64,000 nt of DNA from Sphaerolaimus hirsutus (taxonomy: Eukaryota > Nematoda > Chromadorea > Monhysterida > Sphaerolaimidae), in contig OZ038459.1 of NCBI GenBank assembly GCA_964036195.1, forward strand, positions 21,387,206 to 21,451,205, in the 5' to 3' direction. A model generated the notes under the pieces. The model did not search any database, was not told the origin of the DNA, and saw only the letters and a list, made by a program, of their open reading frames with translations. Below are positions 11,401 to 20,100 of the stretch, one piece after another. Each line of letters opens with the position of its first letter. Position 1 is the stretch's first letter. The position numbers were made by a program, and so were the translations under genes.

Positions 11401-14400
11401 CCCCCCTTGAATAATTCCCCCATCAAAAACATCTGACGAAAAAATAACTCCCCTGGGGTCTTATTCGAGGATTTAGGGTAGTAACGATTTTAGAAGGGAG
11501 AATTTTTAAGAAAAGTAAAGTTAGAAATGAAATGGCAAGTAAAAAGTTAAAAGAAAAGTAAATTTAGAAGTGATTGTGAGATGCTCGAGCTTCGAAAATT
11601 TTCGTAATTCGAGATTAAAAAGACGATATATCGGCCCAACCCTAGGTACCATAACTTTTTCCATATACCGTTTGACGCCAAGTAATTTAAGCAGCCAACT
11701 ATTTACGACATAATCATTTTCCAGTGTTCCCGATTCCAAACACTCTGAAGCAACAACAAGTGGTGCACATTTCACGCTGGAAGGATCAACACCTGAAAAA
11801 TTACCTGTAGACATTCTAGTGGATACATTGGTGGAACCCATGAAACAGAGATTCCATTTTCACTTTTATGGTGAGAGGAGCACAAATCAGGTGCCACTCC
11901 CAGACCCTGCAAAATGCCCTGTAATATGGCGAATGTCATGCAAAGTGTCAATGTCATGTAAAATGTCCTTTTAAATGTCAAATGTCATGCATGCAAAGTG
12001 TCAAAAGTCATGTAAAATGTCCTGTAAAATGTAAAACGTCCAGTAAAAAGATTGACATTTTCCAGGACATTTTACAAGACTTTTCACACTATTCATGACA
12101 TTTGGCTATTTACAGCCCATTTTACAGGGTCTGGGAGTGTCCCCAGATTGACAAGCCGCAATGGTTCTATGGGCAGATTGTACATTGGTTGAGGGTTCAT
12201 GCAAAGTTTTTGGAGTCCCAAGTACTGCCAAAATTGATCGCCAGGTTTGGAAGGATGATCATTGTTGATGTTTTTCGAAACACTTTTTTTTTTTTTTTAT
12301 CATGCCCTGTTTGGGACCGACACTTAAATTTCAAGGGTTTGGTATGGTTTTTCGGGTACTATAGATGATTGTTTCCGGATATTTTTATATGGTTCTTAAC
12401 AAATTTTATGTGACAGTTTACACTTTAAACTGATATATTAAAGTTTCAAAACTGGGTGCATATCTATTCGCTCGCTAGCCTTTTGTTCCGTTCTGTGTAA
12501 ATTGATAAATTTTTTTTACATCAAGTCGACTTTATAAAGGCCACCAATCATTGTGCACGTCCAAATATTGTTTTAATTTATGTTGTAAATATTTGCTTCT
12601 TACTTCAGGGGGTGCCACTGGCCGCTGGTTGACAAAATCTCCATGAATTTGTGCGGTTTGGCACGCGAAAAATTGGAGTCTGTTTTGAAAGAAGAAGACA
12701 TTCTTGGCAGCACCGAGGGTTTGACCCACCTGATTGACGAGACCGTGGCGTTTGAAATGGAAATCGCTCAAGGTTTGAAGGAGTTTTGATGTGGCAGTTT
12801 TGGCTCACCACGCAAAACGTTCCCAACTTTTGGTGATGAAGTGGCTTGTTTTTGTGATTAACCAGTCCTTCCCCAGATTTTCACTGAAAAAATCAGTAAT
12901 CCATCCGAGCGCAAAATTTCAAAATTGATTTATCAAATTCAAAGCTGATTATTATCGTAAATATGATCGTATACTATCGTTGTTATTCTTATAGTGTCCC
13001 ATAAACACAATTCGACGATGAAAAACTGGTATAGTCGGCGGTCATCACACTTTGCATGGAGACCTACCATAACCCATCTGAATAATCAACCAAAAATTAT
13101 ACGATTTTTTCATCATAATATTTCGTTTTTACTATGGAAAATTATTTACAAAATTTATCACATGATTTTACTCAGCAACTTATGGTAGGATTCTGCTCAA
13201 AGTGTGCGCTCTACTATGTATAGCCCCTGATTCAGTCAACCCACCAAAACACCCTCACATACCCCCCCCCCAGCATTGAACCTGCCAGCAACGCCACCAA
13301 GTGACCTGTCAGCTGGCTGCGTGGACATACTCGCCTCCAACCCGGTGCGCCTGAGCGGCTGGTTGCAGCTGGAGCGCGCCGCTGGCAGCCACACTGCGGG
13401 TGCCAGTCCCAGACCCTGTGATATGACCTGGAAAATGTCTGGTGTCATGCGAAGGGTTTAAAGTCATGGAAAATGCCCTGTAAGATTTCATGCAGCGTCT
13501 AAAGTAATATAATATAATATGTCCTGGAAAATGTGAACTTTTCTTTCATTTTACCGATCATTTGACATTATTTTTCATGTCTTTTGACACTGCATGCCAT
13601 TTTACATGACTTTTGACGCTTGCATGACATTATATATTTTACAGGTCATTTTACGTGGTTTGGGAGTGGCCTCAGATGTGGCCTTGGCTGCACAAAATCA
13701 CACCGCTGCGGCACTAAGTGACCATAGTCTTGGCGTGGTGCCAGGCGCCTTTGAGGATAGATATGATGTTAAGGGATTGGATCCGTTTAAGGTATCGGAA
13801 CCTGTGCCGGTACTAATCTAAACCCGCTAGCGATCTAAACCCGGCACCCATCTAGATCTGAAAACTGCACTGGCGCGGGCATGTACAAAATGTCAGCCAG
13901 CCGGTGTCAGCTAGCGTCCATTACTTGTGTGCGCCGCTCGGCGGCGTGCAGTCGCGCAGTGCACAATACACAACGTATGCAGCTGCGTGGGGGTGTAGAT
14001 GAGTAGCGGGTAGATCTAGATGAGTGCTGGGTTTACATGTGTACCGAGCTTACTTTCTAGAAAACAGTGAGTTGTCAATGTAGGTAATATCGTCGCAGGT
14101 GCCCCGGTGCGCGGACGACTTTCTGCTCGGCGTGCAGCTGGTACCAGTCCCAGACCCTGTACAATGTCAAATGTCATGCAAAGTGTCAAAAGTCATGTAA
14201 AATGCCCTGCAAAATGGCAACTCGGTTGCTATTTTGCAGGGCATTTTACATGACTTTGACACTTTGCTTGACATTTGACATTTTACAGGGTCTGGGACTG
14301 CCCCCTGGTCGCCGAGCGGTGCGCCCTGCTCTCCGCCGCCGAGCACAAAGTACAATTTCTTAGCGTACAATTGGAACTTCTCGACGACTTTCGATTGAGA

Positions 14401-17177
14401 TTGCTGCAGGTTTATCGAAGTTTGAGTGGTTTTGCTGACGCCAGGTTTTATCCGTTGATGAATGCCGTTTGGTGGGTTTTTTGGTGGTTTGACAAAAAAA
14501 ATCCAAAGAGCTAGGGATGGCCAGTGTCTCGTCTAAAAAACTCCAGCATCGATATCGTTTTTCAAAAAGACGTCAACCAAATTTTTTAGTACTTATCCAG
14601 AGTTTTGCATTTTTTTATTTTAGCAAATAAGTATTGGTTGTTGTTTTCATTGGTTTTATGGCATTAAGTGTCAAAGCTTTCATTTTATTTTCGTTAAAAG
14701 AAATCATAACCATATCTGTGAGATGAAAAAATATTGTTCAAAAAGAGGGGGTCGTTAAAAAGGTGTCTTTTCCATCCACAAAAAAAAACAGGGACAGTGT
14801 GAGCTACATTGAACAGAAATATTTGTATGTCCTTGTGCAGGTATATCGCGAGCACGTTGCAAGAGTGGGACTACCTGCCCTTCTATGCAACCTTGCAGAA
14901 ACTGCAATCTGCTAACACATGTGCGTTGTTTCTGTGTTTCGATTGTTGACTATTTTTGTTCGAGTTTGTGCGGTCCGCCGAGTATACGCACAAACAGGGA
15001 CGTATCCAGGATTTTTGAGCGGGGGGGCTGCTTGTTTACGGAGGCCGGCGAACGGGGGGGGGGCTCAGCCCCCCCCCTAAAATTTTAGCTACACAGTGGC
15101 GGAATGGCGCCATGGCGCTGGCGCCATTAGTAGGCGCCACGCCATGGCGCCATTGGCGTTGGCGCCAGCGCCATGGAACGCTGTATATGTATATAAATAT
15201 ACATACAAAAACAGCAAAAAGCACAACATTGAGTGTATTTGAAATGATTGGAGCCACATGGAGCGAATCTGATGATAATACCGTAGTGGGGTGAAAAATG
15301 CGCGCTTGCGTGCAAAATTTTTTACGCTGACACCGAAAAAGTCACATTTTCCGGTCACTTTCTGGTCTCACCCCTGGAAGGGGGGGGCTGCAGCCCCCCC
15401 CCCCGCCCCCTGGATACAGCCTTGCGCACAAACTAAACACCAAGTGCCTTGCAGCCACGGGCCCATTCACTGACATCGCATCCTTGTACCAGTTGCTGTG
15501 GGGCTCCATGCGCGACAACTTGGTGCAGCACGCGCTCCTGCACGAGTTCGGCCCCCTGCTCGACGCCTACGCCAGGCACAAGTGGTGGGCGGCTACTGAT
15601 TATGGTTGGTGGGTTTTTGGTGATGTTTTGGATTGTTTTATGTTTTTTTATGGTTGAAGAGCGGAATATGGAAGCGCCAGATTTTTTCTGTGAAATTTTT
15701 ACAGTTCTGGTTGGGGCGAAATATCATAGCGGATAGAGTGTCGAGCATCTTTTGGTCAACTTTCGAAAGTTCTGAAAAGTTTGAATATCAGCACCAACAA
15801 ATATATCAAAATATCTGGTATCGAATATCCAAGAGTCATTCACATCGAACATAAATTTTACAAAAAAAAATCCCCCCCCCCCCTTAGCCAAGGGCGCGCC
15901 AGTAGGCTCAGGTCTAAGTGCTGCACTATGCCCATTCCTGGTGCAGTTGCGTCAACGCCTGGGCACAATGGAGTTGGCACTGTGCCAGCAGGCTTACTTG
16001 GATGTCGCTGGCAAGTTGACTGAGAGGGTGGCTGCGTTGATTGTGGACAGGGTAGGTTGGAAACGTTTTTTAAGGATGTGTTCTTTTTAAGTGTGGTATT
16101 TTGCGGATTGACTTGGAAAAAATCTGAAACATTTTCCTGTGGGGGTTGTCAATGAACTAGTCATTTTTAGGGTAGAAAGGACACAAATTAGCTATTTTCA
16201 GCAAACTTCGGATAAACTTCCACAAAAGTCGCTCCAGACAGCTAGATAATTAGCTGGCCGATTTGAGGGGGTGTTCAGGGGATTTTAGCCAAAAATTACG
16301 CATCGTGATAGCTAGATAACTGAAAGGCCTCCAAAAAAGTAGATTTGCTAGAACGTTTCATGGAAGTGTGGTAACCCCCTCAACCCCCTACGCAACCCCC
16401 GCTTCCAACACAGGTTCTCCTAGTGGGCGACTTCAGCGTTCTGGGAGGTTTGCAACTAGCCTGCGACATGCACGACGGGCTGGTGCCACTTTTGCGCGCC
16501 TACAGCGCCACTGGTGCCTCTGGTGCTATGCAACAGCACAACGATTTGGGGCTGTACTCTATTGAGCTGGCGAAATTGATTGAGTGTGTTAAGGTGTTGG
16601 CTTTGAGCACTGCTAGTGCTACGCTGCTGAGTAATGCGGTTGGTTTTTTGGGGAGGGCTTTTTTGGGGATATATCATTTCAAGTGCCAGTCGCAAACACT
16701 GGAAAGTGTGAAGTAAAGTATAAAATGCCATGACAAATGTCAATCCGATTTTTCAATTGTCATGCAACGTGTCTATTTTCATGCTAAGTTCAGTAATAAA
16801 ATATTTTCTTATTTTATTTTGATTAACATTTTACATGGCATTTAACACTTGACTTTTCGTGGTGTAGGGCTACCCCCAAGCGACCATGATCATGTCAAGT
16901 GACGAAACAAAGTGTCAGTGGGCAGTCCCGCACCATGTAAAGTGAAGTTTCAAATGTCAATCATAATACAAAAAATTAGTGAATTTTTTAAATATAATTT
17001 ATTAATAATTTTAGATTTTTGATATTTTTTCAGTTCCATGACATCATAACTTTCTTACAGATTTCTGCCGGCGATGTGGACGAGCTATCGCAAACTTGCG
17101 ATGTGGATGTTGGACTGATTTCGTTGGATCGTTTGCGCAAACTTTTAGCTCGCAGGGTCGATTTGCATCACAACTGA
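8368..17177 (+). CDS. RINT1: RINT1 homologue, whole gene (about 17 exons, 5' end incomplete)
   Basis: Subunit of the NRZ/Dsl1 tethering complex (with ZW10 and NBAS), which captures Golgi-derived COPI vesicles at the ER. Exons, all + strand: 8368-8446 (start unsure), 9250-9349, 9964-10127, 10283-10511, 10714-10832, 11725-11890, 12147-12244, 12609-12772, 13274-13399, 13676-13791, 14099-14140, 14308-14471, 14841-14920, 15455-15604, 15888-16051, 16414-16638, 17061-17177. From 9250 on every junction keeps phase. The joined product is about 765 residues, against 792 in human RINT1, and stays collinear with it: an N-terminal coiled coil, then the RINT1/TIP20 helical domain. Recognisable blocks include INWPL (human LHWPF), QRFHFHFYGERSTN ([14 protein letters not shown]), KPQWFYGQIVHWL (KPEWYLAQVLMWI) and NAVWYIASTLQEW (NAVNYISTVLADW). 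The initiator exon was not found. Confidence 0.9.
8447..9249. mobile_element. Introner A-1, RINT1 intron, split by a hAT-like insertion
   Basis: The left part 8447-8498 starts GTGCCAGTCCCAGACCCTG and the right part 9154-9249 ends CAGGGTTTGAGACTGCTCCC + AG. The middle, 8499-9153, is a TAGGGATGGC..CCATCCCTG element. GTCAAAAG is repeated at 8491-8498 and 9154-9161 (8-bp target duplication). The introner therefore predates the insertion. Confidence 0.85.
8499..9153. mobile_element. hAT-like MITE (TAGGGATGGC family) nested in introner A-1
   Basis: Ends TAGGGATGG and GGCATCCCTG, with perfect 8-bp duplication GTCAAAAG. The 655 bp contain no transposase. Relatives lie at 4596-5269 and 54304-54957. 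Confidence 0.8.
9250..9349 (+). CDS. RINT1: RINT1 exon, start of coiled coil
   Basis: The acceptor CTCCCAG is the right end of an introner and the donor is GTGCGC. It encodes EYLSAFLLAAGELGKV and a charged helix, aligning with human SYVSAFIEKEVGNDLK. It joins the next exon in phase 0. Confidence 0.75.
9350..9963. other. RINT1 intron with a 145-bp TAGGGTTCAAACGGG element
   Basis: An ordinary AT-rich intron. The element at 9765-9909 has inverted ends TAGGGTTCAAACGG and a perfect 8-bp duplication CGTACCTC (9757-9764, 9910-9917). It is a minimal member of a family also seen at 3356-5644 and 49948-50526. Confidence 0.8.
9964..10127 (+). CDS. RINT1: RINT1 exon, coiled coil
   Basis: Encodes a charged heptad-like helix (SKNAKQSTENLESIRND, then KIHRELDQLFATEKR), matching the coiled-coil region upstream of the human HLAYLKW block. 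The donor GTGTCAATTCC is the first base run of a family-B introner. The exon ends two bases into an Arg codon. Confidence 0.8.
10128..10282. mobile_element. Introner B-1, RINT1 intron
   Basis: The whole 155-bp intron is a palindromic element. It starts GTGTCAATTCCGAAAGTG and ends CCACTTGTGGAATTGACCCC + AG, with AAGTAAAA-rich arms. CCAG flanks both sides. Its ends and internal sequence are unrelated to family A. Relatives are at 25310-25470 and 31534-32360. Confidence 0.8.
10283..10511 (+). CDS. RINT1: RINT1 exon
   Basis: Encodes ATLAYAKFLAKIENIDDN through IIEYLDNV-like sequence to LAAIQKLL. This aligns with human HLAYLKWISQIEELSDN and the following helices (CTHLLGFMRATVKFWHKIL). The donor is a canonical GTGAGT. 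Phase 0 at the 3' end. Confidence 0.85.
10512..10713. mobile_element. RINT1 intron with a degenerate family-A introner
   Basis: The first 135 bp keep the blocks AAATGTCAAAAGT and TTTTCATGACATTTTACAGG of family A, but the ends have decayed. A conventional 3' part with acceptor ACGCAG has taken over. It looks like an old introner. Confidence 0.55.
10714..10832 (+). CDS. RINT1: RINT1 exon with the INWPL block
   Basis: Begins EKINWPLEQESAIKAS, aligning with human ILAQLHWPF, and continues through LAELMINFYLLHADQVH. The donor at 10833 (GTTTGT) is chosen because it is the only one giving the phase (2) required by the next exon. The open frame runs on to 10944, but that tail shows no RINT1 similarity and is taken as intron. 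Confidence 0.75.
10833..11724. repeat. RINT1 intron filled by a TCGAATAACTCCCC element
   Basis: The element at about 11047-11480 has inverted ends (ACCGCAAATCTTCGAATAAG and TTCGAGGATTTAGGGT) and C-rich/G-poor arms. The rest is AT-rich with AAGTAAA runs resembling family-B arms (11490-11570). Confidence 0.7.
11725..11890 (+). CDS. RINT1: RINT1 exon, QRFHFHFYGERSTN block
   Basis: The acceptor is TTTTCCAG. It encodes LPVDILVDTLVEPMKQRF and HFHFYGERSTNQ, a close match to human [24 protein letters not shown]. The 3' end abuts a precise introner (CAG then GTGCCACTCCC). Confidence 0.9.
11891..12146. mobile_element. Introner A-2, complete, RINT1 intron
   Basis: A 256-bp intron from GTGCCACTCCCAGACCCTG to CAGGGTCTGGGAGTGTCCC + CAG. 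CAG is present on both sides. The arms repeat TGTCAAATGTCATGCAAAGT. It divides RINT1 at ERSTNQ / IDKPQW exactly. Confidence 0.9.
12147..12244 (+). CDS. RINT1: RINT1 exon, KPQWFYGQIVHWL block
   Basis: Starts immediately after the introner right end TGTCCCCAG. It encodes IDKPQWFYGQIVHWLRVHA and FLESQVLPKLIA, matching human SKPEWYLAQVLMWIGNH and FLDEKIQPIL. Donor GTTTGG, phase 2. Confidence 0.9.
12245..12608. other. RINT1 intron without recognisable repeat
   Basis: Opens GTTTGG, then a T-rich 3' half ending TTACTTCAG. No inverted termini or match to other repeats in the window. Confidence 0.6.
12609..12772 (+). CDS. RINT1: RINT1 exon
   Basis: Encodes DKISMNLCGLAREKLESVL followed by a segment ending LIDETVAFEMEIAQ. 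This aligns with human GLMMLVLEKLATDIPCLL and HLVDEVLLFERELHS. Acceptor CTTCAG, donor GTTTGA, phase 1 at the 3' end. Confidence 0.85.
12773..13273. other. RINT1 intron without recognisable repeat
   Basis: AT-rich, 501 bp, with a C-tract acceptor. No palindromic ends seen. Confidence 0.6.
13274..13399 (+). CDS. RINT1: RINT1 exon, SGWLQLER block
   Basis: A C-tract acceptor precedes CVDILASNPVRLSGWLQLER, aligning with human CMHILSEETCFQRWLTVER. The exon is GC-rich relative to its flanks. The next intron is a complete introner. Confidence 0.85.
13400..13675. mobile_element. Introner A-3, RINT1 intron
   Basis: 276 bp from GTGCCAGTCCCAGACCCTG to a diverged end CATTTTACGTGGTTTGGGAG + TGGCCTCAG. 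Arms carry GTCATG/CATGAC blocks. The flanking bases (CGG and CAG) no longer match, which suggests age. Confidence 0.85.
13676..13791 (+). CDS. RINT1: RINT1 exon
   Basis: Follows the introner end GGCCTCAG. It encodes an acidic linker ending YDVKGLDPFK, in the place of human QYKDITDVDEMK. Donor GTATCG, phase 0. Confidence 0.8.
13792..14098. repeat. RINT1 intron made of an inverted-repeat element
   Basis: The left arm (TAAACCCGGCACCCATCTAG at 13837) and the right arm (TAGATGAGTGCTGGGTTTAC at 14017) are inverted copies. Almost the whole intron is the element, so this may be a third intron-forming family. Confidence 0.55.
14099..14140 (+). CDS. RINT1: RINT1 42-nt exon (VPRCADDFLLGVQL)
   Basis: Fourteen codons aligning with human VPDCAETFMTLLLV. 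The 5' side is an ordinary CGCAG acceptor. The 3' side is cut by an introner whose flanking copies are CTG rather than CAG. Confidence 0.85.
14141..14307. mobile_element. Introner A-4, complete, RINT1 intron with CTG target copies
   Basis: 167 bp, near-perfect palindrome from GTACCAGTCCCAGACCCTG to CAGGGTCTGGGACTGCCCC + CTG. CTG flanks both sides, so exact excision keeps QLVAER, but the intron would end TG rather than AG. The nearest in-frame canonical acceptor is GCCGAG, 9 nt downstream. Confidence 0.9.
14308..14471 (+). CDS. RINT1: RINT1 exon, KVQFLSVQLELLDDFR block
   Basis: Encodes VAERCALLSAAEHKVQFLS, then QLELLDDFRLRLLQ, then the start of NAVW. This aligns strongly with human [21 protein letters not shown] and AILNAVNY. 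Donor GTGGGT, phase 2. Confidence 0.9.
14472..14840. repeat. RINT1 intron with a TAGGGATGGCC element
   Basis: TAGGGATGGCC at about 14513 and TTTCCATCCA near 14773 mark a short relative of the hAT-like family. The remainder is T-rich intron ending TTGTGCAG. Confidence 0.55.
14841..14920 (+). CDS. RINT1: RINT1 exon, YIASTLQEW block
   Basis: Encodes YIASTLQEWDYLPFYATLQ, aligning with human YISTVLADWADNVFFLQLQ. Acceptor TGTGCAG, donor GTGCGT. The following intron carries a complete hAT-like element. Confidence 0.85.
14921..15454. mobile_element. RINT1 intron carrying a hAT-like CAGGGACGTATCCAGG element
   Basis: The element at 14995-15424 has ends CAGGGACGTATCCAGG and TGGATACAGCCTTG and a perfect 8-bp duplication CGCACAAA (14987-14994, 15425-15432). 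Its core holds GCGCCATGGCGC palindromes. A sister copy is at 2706-3152. Confidence 0.85.
15455..15604 (+). CDS. RINT1: RINT1 exon
   Basis: Encodes FTDIASLYQLLWGSMRDNLV and HEFGPLLDAYARHKWW, aligning with human VFDDMINLLERLKHDML and KDAAKLYKKERWLSL. Donor GTTGGT gives the phase (1) needed by the next exon. Confidence 0.8.
15605..15887. other. RINT1 intron, no repeat recognised
   Basis: Opens GTTGGTGGGTTTTTGG, like several other non-introner introns of this gene. Ends in a C-tract plus TTAG. Confidence 0.6.
15888..16051 (+). CDS. RINT1: RINT1 exon, ALCPFLVQLRQRL block
   Basis: Encodes LSAALCPFLVQLRQRLGTME and a helix ending ERVAALIVDR, aligning with human [20 protein letters not shown]. A C-tract and TTAG form the acceptor. 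Donor GTAGGT. Confidence 0.85.
16052..16413. other. RINT1 intron, no repeat recognised
   Basis: Donor GTAGGT, acceptor ACACAG. 'Agctagataa' occurs twice in opposite halves, but no clear TIR is seen. Confidence 0.55.
16414..16638 (+). CDS. RINT1: RINT1 exon, near C-terminus
   Basis: Seventy-five codons. GGLQLACDMHDGLVPLLRAY aligns with human AAQLQFDMTRNLFPLFSHY, and CVKVLALSTASATLLSNA aligns with ACIVLNLNVGSALLLKDV. Acceptor ACACAG, donor GTTGGT, phase 0. Confidence 0.9.
16639..17060. mobile_element. RINT1 last intron with two degenerate family-A fragments
   Basis: About 16683-16880 keeps GTGCCAGTCGCAAACACTG on the left and CATTTAACACTTGACTTTT plus TACCCCCAAG on the right. About 16918-17050 begins GGCAGTCCCGCACCATG. 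Both look like decayed introners within a conventional intron. Confidence 0.5.
17061..17177 (+). CDS. RINT1: RINT1 terminal exon
   Basis: Encodes ISAGDVDELSQTCDVDVGLI, then SLDRLRKLLARRVDLHHN and a TGA stop. Human RINT1 ends [21 protein letters not shown] at the same place. No canonical poly(A) signal AATAAA is obvious in the next 200 bp. Confidence 0.85.
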   Translation: MSAGDVDELSQTCDVDVGLISLDRLRKLLARRVDLHHN

Positions 17178-20100
17178 TTTTTTTTCTCGTGTCGAGTTCA
17201 AAAATATGGTGTTCACATAATATTGTCAAAAAGTTCTTTTATTCGATAGTGCCTTTTCGTATTTTTTTGCTTGTCTGGATTTTGGTGGCGTTTTTTTGGT
17301 GTGACAAGCGAAGAGCTGCTCTTTTTCATTGTTTAAATTTTGTATTTAGTTAATGTTGATATATTTATGACTGCCTACTGTGGAAATATTGTGACTATAA
17401 ATATGAATATAACCATATTTGCACCAGCCTGCCCGCAGTTAGCGTTCTATAAAGTAATGTTTTTTTTCAGAAAATATGATTAAATATTATATAATCTCAG
17501 AATATTTCTCACAAATATACACCGTATTTCCTCGAAATACCCGCCGGGGGGTGATTGTTTCATAGTGGTCCCGAGAGGGGGGGGGTTAAACGAGGGGGGG
17601 GGGTGTTATTGTTTCACAAGAAAAAAATTTCAATATCAGTACGAAATAGTCGTCTGAAACGTACGCAGACGTCGAAAAATACAACAAAAACCGCTATTTA
17701 TAAGGTTATGTAGACTAATATTAGTACGTAGATGGTATAAACACTGTTCTAACGTGATTCCGACATTGTTTTAACGTGTGTTCTGCACAACGCAGAACAC
17801 AAACTGCAGTATTTGTCATGTACGTTCTCTTTACACTCAATCTGGGGGGGGGGGTATTTCGAGGGGGGGGTGATTGTTTCATAGTGGTCTCGAGAGGGGG
17901 GGGGGGGTCAAACGAGGGGGGGGGGTATTTCGAGGAAATACGGTATAGTTATTTCTCTCTGAAAAACCCAGAGAAAATGTAAGATATTTTGTTAATATTT
18001 CGTTTAAAATAAATATAGTTAAATCTCACGGAAAAATCCGAATGAAATATATGATTTTTTTATGTTTAAAAAAATATAAATCTCCCGAAATTTTTGGAAA
18101 ACTATCCCCAACCGATACACACAATGTGGGAGTCATGGTGCACACACAAATTGGTTTTATCCCTAGAATGGGACACAAAATCCAGCAGTCAGAGTGATAC
18201 CGAAATATTGGGACTACACAACATCGTATAGTTTGTGTGGCGCCCAAACAGGGGACACACATTTTCAGATTCTATTTATGTGATCAGCGGGTATAGGGTA
18301 CTCACAGAGGAGGTGTGTCGGTGCACAAGTAAACCCGGTGCACAAGTAGATAAAGTAGTAGAAGGGCGCCATGGTGCGGCTTACTTTGGCGCCCTCAAAT
18401 GGCGCCACTAATCATGTGGTTTTTGGAGGGGGGTCGCAGGGGTTCAATATATGGGTTTTTTCAAGCTTTAGAAGAAAAAAGGGAGAAGAATCGCTAGATA
18501 CATATTATGTAGATAGCTGGAGCGTTTTGGGGTAACTCAACCCCCCTCGAACCTCCCATACTGAACCCCTGCACTGCCCATGAAAACCCAGTGCTCAATT
18601 ATGGGGGGGCGTATTTACCTAAGCACCAGGTCTACATTGGCACCGGACATTGTTACTTGTGCACCGGGTTTACTTGTGCACTGGCCCTGCGCCCTCACAG
18701 ATTTGTGTAATTATGCGCGTTTATGCATGAACAAGCACACATTTCTCTTTAAATTGAAATGCAAATTGAAGATATTTTTATGCAAATCAATTTTTTTGCC
18801 AAAAAATACATTTAATAACAAGAATTCCGACTTCTATGTACCGAATGTAAATAACTCATGCTTTGTACATAATTTTACCAATTGATTGAAACGACCATGT
18901 GCTAATAAACTCTACGCTGAATTTTTCAATTCAATACTGAGTGGTGCTATGGTGAAAAAATCGAATCTTATAACTAAGAAATGCTTTGGTTACTTATTCA
19001 GATGGGATATGTTAGATTACCTTGCAACGTGTGTACTAAATACACTATTATATATTTTGCATGCAGCCGCGCTAATGTGAAAATTGTGCCGCTACATCAC
19101 TTCACATGAGCTAAAAGTGGCGCCTTTATTTACGCCTTTCGTCGTTGCGTAATTTCAGTTGCATTTAACGCTAATTTTTGTCACCATTTCCATTGGTCGG
19201 TTGCAGAATGCTGGTGATTTTTCTTTGTGGTGTTTCGATTAATTGTTTGGCGACCACTTTTTGTCTAAACCTCTGGTCGTGTCTGATTGGTTTTCGAACA
19301 CCATAAGATCACAAAAAGGATGTAGCACATATTGCACATTGAAGAAGTACCGTAAAAAATGGCCCCCTGCCGTATTTCCTCGAAATACCCCCTTCCGAAT
19401 TAACTCCCCCTCGAAATACCCTCAGGTCTTTTCGAGCTTAGGAAAAAATACCCCCCCCCCCCGAAATACCCCCCGTCTGGAATTATGTACATCATATACC
19501 GTCTATCACACTAATTTTTGTGTGTAACAGCGTATTCTATTTACGCCGAATGTCAGGAAAATTTGTGACGAAATAATAACCCCACCTCGAAAAAGCCCCC
19601 CTTGAAATTTTCACTATGACAAAGTAAACCCCCTGGGGGTATTTCGAGCAAATACTGTACCTAAATATTTGGTATGTCCAAACATATTGGGATTAAATGC
19701 AACAGCACCGGGTATCTACCAATGTTTAATCTCCACCTCCCAAACTGAAGTGGGCGGGGCTTGCGGTGCTTTGCATGTGATAACGATAGCAAACGCTGGA
19801 AAATGGTTAATTTTCTAGTGTTTTTTCAAAAACAAGTTTTTGAGTCACTTTTTCCGACAATTGTTTTCAGATTTAATTTTTTTATTGTTGGTTATTTTAT
19901 TAAGTTTTTCAATTTTGAACTTTTGTACTGTTTTCAGAGCATTGGACATTCTAAACAAAATCTCTTCCTAGCTGTTATGTGGACGCTATTTTCAGTGTTT
20001 CTTTTGCGGCACAAATGTATTTAGTTTTCGATATAATTTACCCTAAAAATAAAAGAAGATTTACGAATTTTTCAAAGAAAAATCAAATTTCAAGTCTTTT

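Noticed and set aside
12102-12368. One continuous 88-codon gene
   Set aside because: It fuses the right end of an introner, the true RINT1 exon 12147-12244 and the next intron.
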